The notes under the pieces are model-generated. The model was not told the origin of the DNA. It ran no database searches and saw only the letters and a program-made list of their open reading frames with translations. Of a stretch of DNA of 27,912 nucleotides, positions 20,701 through 24,390 are shown in pieces (position 1 is the stretch's first letter; each line of letters begins with the position of its first letter). The stretch lies in contig VBEQ01000200.1 of NCBI GenBank assembly GCA_005881235.1, forward strand, positions 1 through 27,912. The letters are read 5' to 3'. The position numbers were made by a program, and so were the translations under genes. The stretch comes from Chloroflexota bacterium (lineage in GTDB: Bacteria > Chloroflexota > Dormibacteria > CF-121).

Positions 20701-21655
20701 TCCGTTGCCCCTCGTCATCCAGGACGGAGGCACGAGCTACGTCACGGGTAGAGGTGGCCTACCGCTAGAACAAATTTCGCCGTCAGGAGCAGTCCTCTTT
20801 TACCATGAGGACCAACTCGGGAGCACCCGAGCTCTTACCGATAGTGGTGGGAACGTCGTCGCCACCTACACTTACGACCCTTACGGCAACCTTACAAGCC
20901 CGCCACCGCCGACAATCAACAACCCGTTCCAATTCGCAGGCGAGTACGCGGACCAAGAGTCCGGTCTTGTTTACCTCCGAAGTCGGTTCTACGACTCCTC
21001 GACAGCTTCCTTCCTGTCGCGAGATCCCAAGGGAATGATTCAAACCTACGCCTACGCTGCCGACTCACCACTTAATGCGATTGATCCAGGGGGAGCCGAC
21101 CCCGGCGACACCTTGATGCAAGCGGGCGCGCACTCGAAGCAATGGCTGATGGACTACCCCTTGCTCAATTTCGTTCCAGTTGTTGGCACCACTCTCAACG
21201 CTTTCGCCGCATACCGCGATGCCCAATGTGGGAATTATTTTGATGCTGCAACTGAGGGCATCATGGTCATTCCGCTATTTGGCTTGCTTGGTGATGCAGG
21301 AAAAGTAGGCAGGTTAGGTGCTGCCGCGGAGGAAACGGGTGCCGCGCGCGGCTTTGGGCCAGGCGCGATGAACATCAATCAGCCGTTCGACAAGGCAATC
21401 GAGCGCATCTACCAAGGTAGTCCTAAACACGGTGCTGAGAGCTACGTGGATAGCTTGGGACGCGTCGTGAGCAGAGGCCCGCGAGGCGACGCCCAGGCTA
21501 TCCTTGATGAGTCATTGCCAAAATCAGCCACTAGTCCCCACCGCATAGGCGTCGAGCCAGGGACCGGATTACCGGTCGAGTTGCGGCTTACTCTCAGACA
21601 GGAGTTCGAAGATAGGATCGTTGAGATCTACCACGGATTTGTCCCCGGTGGGTGA
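5717..21655 (+). CDS. Giant secreted RHS-repeat polymorphic toxin with LamG/Kelch/Fn3 stalk
   Basis: A 5,312-residue uninterrupted frame. Domains in order (approximate residues): secretion signal 12-46 (basic MRKS start, hydrophobic core, AEA-A cleavage site); Laminin_G_3-type jellyroll 49-277; six Kelch repeats 278-574; ten Fn3 domains 575-1513; seven LamG+Fn3 units 1514-3825; a divergent LamG-like domain 3826-4115; an RHS/YD region 4120-5125; and a variable tip 5126-5312. The C-terminal third is like WapA and other RHS toxins: YD repeats build a hollow shell holding the toxic tip, and YLRSRFYDSS followed by SRDPKG and IDPGG marks the RHS-associated core and likely self-cleavage area. The N-terminal 4,100 residues are probably an extracellular stalk binding glycans or proteins. 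Start: TTG at 5717 is the first in-frame start after a stop and has a G-rich box upstream, but ATG at 5750 gives the cleaner signal peptide. The presumed immunity gene overlaps the 3' end. Alternative reading: a large adhesin whose tip is not toxic. Confidence 0.9.
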   Translation: MSSTRLPSLALMRKSVSHLSRAFICAVALSTVAYGIPLGPITIAEAASNYSTVLLQDSPAAYWRFGEAPGSTTAADASGHNLPLTYQGSVVLGQPGAVVGDANTAAQFNGINRYASRTTAPLTATTNWSLEAWIYPTTLPQLGAAIYNGIDDSTHGGYGFEIASSTGTSGSNIIGILGSAGVVNSGYTLPAANRWYHVAMTRDTTTIRFYVNGQQTATTSTTAPATPGADASVGGGLTATGSLVAPFAGMVDEPAMYASALSQGRIVAHYQEGANVQTAFGKWIQQTPATVPAARSDASITYDAARNKVVMFGGKNASGTALNETWTYDGTNWTKLTPAASPPIRSGASFAYSSSSSTAILFGGYNGTSWLNDTWSWNGTTWSQLSPATSPTVRAFASAAYSSASSTIVLFGGQKTKTAVAADTWTWNGTTWSLKSPVHAPSARYLASAAYDTATSNVVLFGGYTGSAYLSDTWSWNGTDWTQSTGSPAPSIRRAEAIGFDVASNQLTLFGGYNGTSYLNDTWAWDGATWSAQLSTTSPPIRADAVAVYQSPIGSIVLYGGTTASALSDTWTWNTPPSAPLNVQATAGNAQATVTWSVPSSNGGAAISSYKVTPYAGSTAGSPTTVTGTSTPITGLSNGTTYTFQVVPVNSIGNGPGGNSNSVTPATVPGAPTNALATAGNTQATVTWSAPVSDGGASITGYTVTSSPGSFTASTTGATTTPVTGLSNGTPYTFTVTATNRVGTSPASAASGSVTPGSVPGAPTGATAIASDGQAAVSWTAPASDGGYAITGYTVTSSPGGLIGSSSGSQTTATVTGLTDGTPYTFTVTATNSIGTGPSSNPSTPVTPIGRPGAPTGVTAAPGNANALVTWNAPAANGSPITSYTVTPYISGTAQSPTTVNGSPPATSVTITNLTNGTPYTFQVTASNSVGTGSAGSTVGSVTPATIPTPPTSVSASAGNATATVTWQLPTSDGGSAITGYTVTPYAAGTPGTVQTVNGSTLTATFNGLSNGVSYVFKVVATNAVGNSDPPAASNAVTPATAPGPPTNVQATAGDAHADVTWVAPSSDGGAPITVYTVTAYSGGTAQASVTVNAPSTNKTINGLTNGTPYTFQVTATNSAGTGAPGVSAITTPMRTPDAPASVTATAGDASATVTWTAVPPSGNGGSAITGYTVTPYVAGTAGTPQSVNASTLTASFSGLSNGTTYIFKVVATNALGDSATPASSNAVTPATPPSQPQSVTASAGNLQATVNWQAPTSNGGASITSYTVTPYIGNTAQPGWTVNPTPTTFVATGLTNGTTYTFQVAAINSAGTSPVGTSNAVTPATTPSAPQIVTAAGTDSQQATVSWTIPASDGGSGITSYTITAYVGNTAGVPFTTSGPTTSKVMTGLTNGTTYTFRVYASNSAGPGPSATSNAVEVGLPAAPTGVSATAGANQATVSWTASVSNGATITSYIVQSFVGAQKQNASATGGATSVVIDGLPSGVSYTFQVYAQSNYGNSPLSAMSNAVTATGAATTYASTVRGDGAGIYYRLGEPSGPAAGDSSGNANLGTYTFAPILGQPGALLGDPDTGVHVYVGGFVPSADGVIRLVSSPQLPTGNSPRTLEAWFQTSGPGTILGYGTTATRMTFQVHVDSTAISVYTSGDNKVFATPYSITNGGWHHLAITYDGTNLFAYLDGQGLGSATFGAALNTVVDGNGLAIGNQFWSYWTADEQLVGNLDDVAIYPSALTAAQVADHFNLSGNARPTAPVVSASAGVNQATVSWSASTASAGAPVTQYMVQAFSASQAVNALGVNGTTTSTTISGLQSGTAYTFQVTALNDFGFSPTGTSAAVTPTGSPTTYASTVIGDQPAFYYRLGEPNGPSAADSSGHRRTAEYLYTPGYGATGALVGDADPGLAVTYTGGFIPSAGAVIRYRWGTAGIPTGNAARSVEAWFKTTSNRSGGILGYGTWSTRMAFQVHMYGDNQLALVTNGDDKIFTVPYPIANGGWHQLVVTYDGTTATMYLDGQSLGGQTFGGALNTAVDGNGLIVANDFWNYGGGVSYQFDGSLDDVALYPSALSAAQVSAHFAASGNAAPAAPTVTATTGSNQAIVSWTAPATSPGAPVLAYTVTAYNGSQAQNAIAVNGATTSAVVSGLRQGVTYTFRVAAYNNFGYGPAGVSSATQIAGGAPSTYASTVLADAPGLYYRLSDPSGVVAADSSGNARPGEYLVSPTLGATGALVNDTDPGIGVTVQGGPIPHSNGMVRYRTGAGLPSGNSARTMETWINTTTSGSQTAPAWQGVMGYGSDALRQGFELVLVGDNQILLLAGGGGDDRLFKAPFVITNGGWHHIAATYDGTTVTVYVDGRNLGSQTYGGALNTVPDANGLIVGNDVWTTFHGWNHFIGNLDDVAIYPTALSAAQVQAHFAASGNARPGVPTSLTATAGANQVSVSWAAPATGTPVTQYLVQAFNGSQPQYARTLSGSASSTTLTGLPSGVAFTVQVTAINNFGSGPAAVSGAVTVTNDASTYASTVVGDGPSYFYRLGDPSGSVAADSSGNNRHGEYLVAPGLGQPSALPVDSDPSASFSLQGGPIPHSNGMLRYRWDTQGLPLGNASRTLEAWAKTTYGTAESGQPVFQGVVGYGTNSLRQGFDVHLYGDNRVVLRVNGDDRTYVAPYVVTNGGWHHIVVTYDGTTATAYLDGQSLGGQTFGGALNTVVDVHGLIVANNVWTVDDGWQSFVGNLDEVAVYPAALSAGQVLAHFNAGGNQRPGAPVITSVTGGAGSATVNWLAAQTSSGAPVTSYLLTASSAGSTRNAMGVSGGTTSTTMTGLAGSTAYTFQVRASNNFGAGAASTASGSVTPSGPTSTYASTVIGTGPALYYRLGDPSGGVAADSSSHGRDGVYQTGPTLNAPGAIQGDTDSGITVATPCCYYFPPPGGQVRYRSGQGLPTGNTARSLEAWVKTTANQTQAVAGYGTFATDQAFQLRVVGTNQLQVVGGNDDHAITAPAGVVLNDGAWHQVVLTYDGTTLTAYVDGQSIGTAVFSAALNTVIDTNGYFVGGDFWSQGSQFNGSLDEVSAYGSALTLAQVQAHYLAAGYSFGTPGAPTSVSAIGGTNQATVTWTAPTNTGTSTISGYMITPHVGSTVRTPVRVAGMQTSVVIANLSGGTTYSFSVVATNDSGNGPASAASNAVTVTGASYPYSPAVLGDAPGAYWRLGESPGVPAADATGNGNSGTYAGGFTEGQAGPVVGDPNTATSFDGSTGHVVVPSSASLDVIGALSVEAWVKFSSAGTTQLFVNKGDGASAAASAYELGFVPGTGFVFDTFNGGSMARAASASGPVVGQWYHLVGTRTVNGTLLLYVNAQVVGSANDGGAPLNNINAPLGLAGSGLGTGAYLQPFSGILGEVAVYATTLSGVQVSNHWQLGGYRAGTPTGVAATGGVNQATVSWTAPTGGPAITGYLVTPRVGTTLRTPTYAGAGATSTAITNLSAASYTFTVAAMNAYGLGAASMPSTAVTVSGTTYPYAGTVVDNSPAGYWRMGEGSGTLAVDASGHSNAGAYSGGATLGQTGAIQGDPDNGPSLDGASGRIIVPSSTNLSITGALSVETWLKLNSVATSQLLVNKGDGATAFQSAYQLAYVAGQGFAFSTFIGNVTSVAGQSATPATAGTWYHVVGTRTAAGALTLYVNGNSVATATDIGSALNVVDSPVGIGAAGSGTGSSQQPLNGSIDEAAVYPSALPWAQVATNWDSGGYVPSAPTNVVASSVANYQATVSWSVPAPSGTSAITGYSITAQTGSLQDSPISVDGASTSVNISNLSGGSSYTFAVAATNASGTGGVGTSNAVMILAPPNPGLGQHLQILCQNTSLPFGGFSLSSGPMTLGSQWTIEGWMWGFNSNADTGGNAAWGLLGEGRAQIAGGRTVIAPSVGFPNAGIEMRTGSSPLGSLFVWPGGSYTIPSSGYGFPDAPTPTHYALDYDGTTVRGFINGSLWFSQPSSTAGGIYGWPGIADQQEMGTASFDEFRISSVARYTTSFTPQTTNFADGQADTTILWHFDDHPIGQTYSDVVYVTTNFDWSHADHLMNIPATLFRDSSGNGNTAVLYTWGSGQITGGFPMVYYVFTLAQGQSVDLSEVRSPSEPQQTACESGSYPVNCSTGEFWHTFADLSIPGRGVPLSLSRTYSSLHASSNGPMGYGWTDNYNMFVSFDGSGNATVHEENWAAVAFPSNGSGGYQPSSHVFATLVRNGDGTYTFSRKDHVHYVFDSGGRLIREIDRNGYATVLAYNGSGQLSTVTDPENRALTFSYNPNGSLALVVDSASRTVSFLYDANGNLSQATDVGNGLSKFTYDSNHFMLTFKDPNCSAASTCNGVINVFDGGGRVTSQTDPMGHQSTYSYLGTTTVIHDPKGHETDERYINGLLMTRSLGVGSSQQATWIYAYDPTSLAPIAIRDPKGHSMAMKYDGSGNMTATIDPLGRTTRFTYNSFNDPLTVTDALNVTATYSYDANGNLRGTSRPLVGPGQNSTTSLIYDPANPGDISTMTDANAKVWHFTHDQYGDTASSTDPLGNTRTFAYDGIGRLTSVVSPKGNAPGGNPATYLTAFGYDPFGDLTSVLDPLNHTLNYTFDRNRNVTRVVDSNANPTNYAYDSTNRLTQVTRADNSTITNIYDGDGNLTQVQDGLNNPTTYGYDALDRLTSVTDTLNRTTSYAYDALGNRTSLLDPMNRTTTYTYDVANEVTGIKYSDGTTPNVALSYDGGGHRQTMSDGTGTTRYSYDSLDRLVQSINGRNQTLSYGYDLKSQLTSITYPGGANVVTRAYDDAGRLHSVSDWLSHMTTYAYDPNSNFTTQTYPNGTVATSSYDAADRLTGTSDSLGTNQPFLSLAYARDAAGQLSSENGQSYGHDILNRLTSAATIGYTYDAADRLTQIAVTEGNTTNFVYDVANQVQSATTRNSGGSQVQKYTYGFDPDGNRTSSTDQANTTTTYAYDQADRLKAFGTSYTYAYDGAGIRQTKISNGVPEIFTWDVGDPLPLVIQDGGTSYVTGRGGLPLEQISPSGAVLFYHEDQLGSTRALTDSGGNVVATYTYDPYGNLTSPPPPTINNPFQFAGEYADQESGLVYLRSRFYDSSTASFLSRDPKGMIQTYAYAADSPLNAIDPGGADPGDTLMQAGAHSKQWLMDYPLLNFVPVVGTTLNAFAAYRDAQCGNYFDAATEGIMVIPLFGLLGDAGKVGRLGAAAEETGAARGFGPGAMNINQPFDKAIERIYQGSPKHGAESYVDSLGRVVSRGPRGDAQAILDESLPKSATSPHRIGVEPGTGLPVELRLTLRQEFEDRIVEIYHGFVPGG
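6550..7437 (+). repeat. Six Kelch repeats within the giant protein
   Basis: Each repeat of about 48 residues contains a FGG or YGG turn (MFGGK, LFGGY, LFGGQ, LFGGY, LFGGY, LYGGT) followed by a DTW-W motif such as DTWSWNGTTW. Six such blades would close a beta-propeller, a fold that usually binds protein or sugar ligands. The block sits between the first LamG domain and the Fn3 array, on the exported side of the protein. Confidence 0.85.
7441..10254 (+). repeat. Array of ten fibronectin type III domains
   Basis: Ten consecutive domains of about 90-97 residues, each starting with a P-x-x-P linker such as VPGAPT, then ATVTW, a DGG/NGG loop, ITGYTVTPY, and ending with NGTPYTFQVTATNSxGxG and VTPAT. 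The tenth (about 9976-10254) has VQSF in place of VTPY and resembles the Fn3 domains of the following LamG+Fn3 units more than its nine predecessors. The role is most likely a rigid spacer. Confidence 0.9.
10255..17193 (+). repeat. Seven tandem LamG+Fn3 units of about 1 kb
   Basis: Unit starts are near 10255, 11227, 12226, 13231, 14248, 15238 and 16204, a spacing of 966-1017 bases. Each unit is a LamG jellyroll (about 235 residues) followed by one Fn3 domain. The first five LamG domains begin with TYASTV and YYRLG (YYRLS or FYRLG in places) and share GGWHH-type and YLDGQ-type core strands. The last two begin with YPY and YWRLGE/YWRMGE and instead match the LamG domain at the protein's N-terminus. 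Reading frame is kept throughout, which argues for selection on the protein. Confidence 0.88.
18080..21090 (+). other. RHS/YD-repeat shell and RHS-associated core of the giant protein
   Basis: After a DUF6531-like entry segment (NCSTGEFWHTFADLSIPGRG, then LSLSRTYSS) come more than twenty YD-type repeats of the form YDxxGRLTxxTD. The block ends with GSTRALTDSGGNVVATYTYD, then YLRSRFYDSS, SRDPKG and SPLNAIDPGG. In characterised RHS and Tc-toxin proteins this core forms a beta-cage with an aspartate-protease self-cleavage site near its end. Base composition here is visibly less G+C-rich than in the LamG/Fn3 part, suggesting a different origin for the two halves. Confidence 0.9.
21091..21652 (+). 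other. Variable C-terminal tip of the RHS protein: pre-toxin region plus candidate toxin domain
   Basis: The first about 65 residues are a hydrophobic pre-toxin segment (AGAHSKQWLMDYPLLNFVPV, then AFAAYRDAQCGNYFDAATEG). The last about 80 residues (from QGSPKHG to IYHGFVPGG) form a compact alpha+beta stretch with a KHG motif, GRVVSRGPRGDAQ, RIGVEPGTGLPVE and an EIYHGF end. The small size, position after the RHS core and adjacent overlapping gene are the hallmarks of a polymorphic-toxin tip. The layout (early Lys-His, late beta-hairpins, terminal His) could fit a BECR-type ribonuclease fold, but I cannot assign a named family. The pre-toxin part recurs as a decayed copy near 23245-23400. Confidence 0.65.
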
Positions 21656-22031
21656 CGGCTTGCTGAGTTATCGGTGGCAGCCTCCGTGGAGAACACCGCA
21701 ACCGCATTGGGGCCACATCGTGCTCGCTCAACTTCCTGGGCAACTCTCCTTATTGGTCGAGCTGTCTGCGCCTGTTACGCCGTGGGTAGTTGGATTTCTG
21801 GAGGCTTGGAAGGAGCAGATACTGTCCAAGGGGATAGGGTACACGGCGAGTTTCCTCTATGTGGTGCTTGAAACTGATCCATCGGGCACCGCTCCTGTAA
21901 TGCCGAGCGGAGGCGCTGTAGCCGAGACGGGTTTCGGGACACACCCAGCAGCTCCCGAGGATTGGCCGGACCGAGACCTTTTGGCGCTCATAGAAGATGC
22001 GATCCGCCTCCTCGCAACTCAGCAGCAGTGA
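21648..22031 (+). CDS. Presumed immunity protein for the RHS toxin tip
   Basis: The 127-residue product is not from a family I can name. It is small, acidic and tryptophan-rich (YRWQPPW, PHWGHIV, PWVVGF), with no signal peptide or membrane segment, so it should be cytoplasmic. Its start overlaps the toxin's 3' end: GTG at 21648 overlaps by eight bases, and an upstream in-frame TTG at 21621 would add nine residues. Neither has a strong ribosome-binding site, so translation is probably coupled to the end of the giant gene. Position right behind a variable RHS tip is the main evidence for an immunity role; family knowledge says such genes are almost always the cognate antidote. The function is inferred from context. 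Confidence 0.7.
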   Translation: MGDGLLSYRWQPPWRTPQPHWGHIVLAQLPGQLSLLVELSAPVTPWVVGFLEAWKEQILSKGIGYTASFLYVVLETDPSGTAPVMPSGGAVAETGFGTHPAAPEDWPDRDLLALIEDAIRLLATQQQ

Positions 22032-22206
22032 CTACCGATGAGGCCACCAGTACGGCGCGATGCCCGATGTGATTTGTCTGCACCTTTTGATTGCTGACCG
22101 AGTCGCCGACGCGAATCGTTAGTAAAACATTCGAGTCGGACGCCCATGCGCCAGCCTGGGCTAACGCGAGTTGAACGGCTTGCATCGTTAGGCGCATTGA
22201 ATGGCC
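22032..22206. other. Short region with no supported gene between the immunity gene and the decayed gene A
   Basis: I see no convincing coding sequence here. A minus-strand frame (22197-21988) of 69 codons overlaps the end of the immunity gene and shows no recognisable motif. The last bases loosely resemble the sequence just upstream of the intact gene A (GTTGA...GTTAG...TGAA before the start codon), so this may be the old 5' flank of the decayed copy. Confidence 0.35.
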
Positions 22207-23017
22207 ATGGTCGAATCATCGCTGGCGTACGCGCGACTTTTCTATTGCTTTTACCTGGAATTTGGGCGTGCCGTCTTTGGGGGTCGCCCGTCACCAAGGC
22301 TGAAGCAGGGAAGCGCCACTTGCTCAGGTCGACCAGGTCCACGGTGCGATCTGGAGGCAGGTAATCGGCCAAGACGGGAAGCCAGCGCCGTCCGGTTTGG
22401 CAAGTGATCCAGAAGCGCACATTCCCCTCTCGGACTGGCTGGGCTGGTCCCAGTGGATCGAGCCGTGAGTGCGCCTCGAACGGTCGAGTACTCAGACCTC
22501 AGACGGAGCCTGGTAGAGGCTGCTGGGGCCCTATCGGATGGGGATTTTCAGTCCGCCGGTGTGGGCAATTCCCAATACCATTCCCCCGGAGGGCAAGTGT
22601 CCATTTGATGAGGCGATCGCCTTTGTTGTCGATGATATGAGCCCCGAGGACACGTCGGCGCTCATCGGCAAAGTTCTGAGTCGACGAGCGGGAGCTAATG
22701 CAGTTCCAGGAACTGTCCAAGAGCCTGAGGGTGCTGCTTGATCTGTCCGATGGGTACGTTCGCCGAGGCTGCGCGTACCGCCGAATGGGAGCATGTACGC
22801 TCGGTGGCACGAAGTCTTCATGACACATTGGTCGCATCGGCTGAATCTTGACTGTGCCAAATCCTCGCTTGCCCGCGTGGGTGAAGAGATCGTGCTCGTA
22901 GAAGGAACAAGGTCATCCGACGCGCCCGGGTCACCGCAATTGCCTGAGGCCATCTGCCCTGGTCTCGGTAGGCGCCTGGATGCTCAGGAGTTGCTGCCCG
23001 CGCAGAACCCACAGTAG
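22207..23017 (+). pseudogene. Decayed copy of gene A (membrane-anchored small protein), interrupted
   Basis: A broken paralogue of the intact gene at 23998-24390. Codons from 22209 read GRIIAGVRATFLLLLPGIWA, against GRIIAGVLAIAVLLLAGVWA in the intact copy. One G appears lost right after the ancestral ATG (22207), which throws the start out of frame. Similarity in the N-terminal part fades after about 22313. The other end is recognisable at about 22977-23017, where LDAQELLPAQNPQ-stop matches GAAQVLIPGQSPR-stop, and bases line up across the stop into the next gene's 3' end. The roughly 660 bases between are much longer than the matching part of the intact gene (about 240 bases), so extra DNA has entered. 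That DNA has short open frames (for example 22538-22741) with several stops and no family I recognise. Confidence 0.65.
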
Positions 23018-23233
23018 CTTAAGTCCGCCGGTTATGTTGGCGTCCCGCAGACCGCGGTCGTATGCGTCAAGCCTTGGCTGGACATTCCGAACGTTCCAGT
23101 CATCCCAGTTCACACCGAAATCTCTCCCAAAACTCGGCACAACGACCGCCTCTAAGAGTGAACGCGCATTCTGGCCGGCGCGGGCGTCATGGCTTTGCGC
23201 AGGGATGGCGAGTTTCTCCGTGCCGTCGATGTC
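23018..23233 (-). pseudogene. C-terminal fragment of gene B (zinc-ribbon membrane protein)
   Basis: The minus strand encodes about 71 residues that match the last 73 residues of the intact zinc-ribbon protein at 24391-25347: DIDGTEK, GQNARSLLEAVV, WDDWNVRNVQPRLDAYDRGL and TGGL, against TIDGTEK, GQNARSMLEGVV, WDNWNVRNLQPMLDAYDHGL and TMGGF. The first about 245 residues, including the zinc ribbon and membrane segment, are missing. The original stop is lost, so the frame reads on to 22931. Similarity stops abruptly at about 23233-23245, where the second pre-toxin copy begins, so this edge is a recombination or deletion junction. Confidence 0.8.
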
Positions 23234-23244
23234 CTGCTGGCCTT

Positions 23245-23682
23245 GACGATAAGCAGTTCCTACGGGCCGGAGCGTTTTCCAAAGAACTTCTCGATGAGCA
23301 ACCTTTGTTGAATTTCGTGCCAGGCGTGGGCCGTTGCTAAACGGCTTTGCCGCATATCGAGATGCGCAGTACGGCTACTGGGGAGATGTCTTGCACGAGG
23401 CATTTTTGCCGGACCCGGTTTGCACTCTTGAAGTTCCTAGCTCGGCTCCTTACGATCCGGCGAGAATGAATAGACGGTACGATGGTGCCCTCGAGGTGGC
23501 TGAACGGTGGCTTGGCCCGGGCTCCCGCGAGATTGCCCTGGAGTCTTTCGTAACGGTGAGCGACAATTTACGAAATGACGGATGCCGATATCGTCGCCAA
23601 GAAACCGCACGTACACTTTGAACTTGTCCGCCCGGACGACAAACCTATCGTCAACGTACGTTTCTATCTGAGCGGAAATTGA
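23245..23682 (+). pseudogene. Orphan RHS toxin tip (pre-toxin plus WLGxG...PHVHFE-type domain), frameshifted
   Basis: A displaced C-terminal tip with no RHS shell and no start of its own. The first part reads FLRAGAFSKELLDEQPLLNF in one frame and NGFAAYRDAQYGYWGD in the next, matching the pre-toxin of the intact protein, with about one base lost near 23335. It continues with AERWLGPGSREIA, then in another frame GVFRNGERQF, then MTDADIVAKKPHVHFELV and a C-terminal VNVRFYLSGN-stop. Read together this matches a C-terminal toxin pattern I know from other RHS-type proteins (WLGxGxREIAPGVF, RQFRMTD, PHVHFE); I do not give it a family number. At least three frame breaks make it inactive as it stands. 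The stop at 23680-23682 overlaps the TTG of the immunity gene, keeping the original toxin/immunity coupling. Confidence 0.75.
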
Positions 23683-23903
23683 CCGAACGGGTTCGATTGT
23701 TTGCACGCGTACGTGGGGAGCCCAGGCAAGCGCGGCATTTCGCTGGCCCCACCGAGCCTGCGGGTCTGCCCATTGAATTGCCCTGGCCCGACATCGTGTT
23801 GATAGAGGAGCGACCAGACGGCGTGTTTCTATTTCGATTTAGCGCGGACGGAGAGGACGCAGGCGATACGTGGCACCGAACCGTCGATGCCGCCAAGGAT
23901 TAG
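23679..23903 (+). CDS. Immunity protein of the decayed second toxin tip, perhaps C-terminally truncated
   Basis: The 74-residue product (LTERVRLFARV..., with PDIVLIEERPDGVFLFRFSA and GDTWHRTVDAAKD at the end) resembles small immunity proteins that accompany PHVHFE-type toxin tips; the DTWH-x-T-x-x-DAK stretch near the C-terminus is the recognisable part. The TTG start overlaps the toxin stop (TTGA). Relatives usually continue with several more residues after DAK; here a TAG follows DAAKD at once. Another frame continues SQASTSA, so a small indel may have clipped the end. It may survive because it protects against neighbours that still make this toxin; that is inference. Confidence 0.65.
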   Translation: MTERVRLFARVRGEPRQARHFAGPTEPAGLPIELPWPDIVLIEERPDGVFLFRFSADGEDAGDTWHRTVDAAKD

Positions 23904-23997
23904 TCAGGCTTCAACGAGCGCGTGAACGTCGCGGCCACCGGCCACGTCTGCTCTGCAAGTTGTCGGTGGTTGAGGACGTTAGCAGCAGTGAAGACAA

Positions 23998-24390
23998 ATG
24001 GGTCGCATCATCGCTGGGGTGCTGGCTATTGCGGTGCTTCTGCTGGCCGGTGTCTGGGCCTACCGGCTCGGAGCACCGCATCTCACGCAAGCTGAGGTGC
24101 AGAGCAAGGCCCTTGACGAAGCCGAATACCTTTCGGGACCGCGCGGCACGGTCGTAGTCTCAGCGAAGTATTACCCGGAAGCTAGCAAACTTGTGAACCG
24201 CGACGGCTTGCCAATTGACATTCAACTGTCGGGCTGCCCGAGCTGGTTTCCCGTACCATATGCGCTTTGCCCGCCAATCTCGGTGTGGGCGGTCCGGGTC
24301 CACATTCCCGGACAGACCGACAGCACGTATCTGATAGACGGAACTACAGGCGCGGCTCAGGTGCTGATTCCCGGGCAGAGCCCACGATAG
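23998..24390 (+). CDS. Gene A: small membrane-anchored or secreted protein of unknown function
   Basis: A 130-residue protein I cannot assign to a named family. Residues 4-23 (IIAGVLAIAVLLLAGVWAYR) form an uncleaved signal anchor or signal peptide. The rest (about 30-130) is a small extracytoplasmic domain with two cysteines (SGCPSWF and ALCPP) that could pair, and it ends with VWAVRVHIPG, then STYLIDGTTGAAQVL. That hairpin looks like the end of a PepSY-like fold, but this is a weak resemblance. Its stop is directly followed by the stop of gene B on the other strand, so the two converge with no gap. A decayed copy with the same neighbour order lies at 22207-23017, showing that A and B travelled together with a toxin/immunity pair. 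Confidence 0.7.
   Translation: MGRIIAGVLAIAVLLLAGVWAYRLGAPHLTQAEVQSKALDEAEYLSGPRGTVVVSAKYYPEASKLVNRDGLPIDIQLSGCPSWFPVPYALCPPISVWAVRVHIPGQTDSTYLIDGTTGAAQVLIPGQSPR

Noticed and set aside
21408..21652. Firm naming of the toxin tip as an EndoU, barnase or other known nuclease
   Set aside because: Only loose motif order supports it; no diagnostic catalytic set is visible by eye.
22931..23140. 69-codon minus-strand frame as an independent gene
   Set aside because: It is the tail of the gene B fragment plus read-through past the lost stop.
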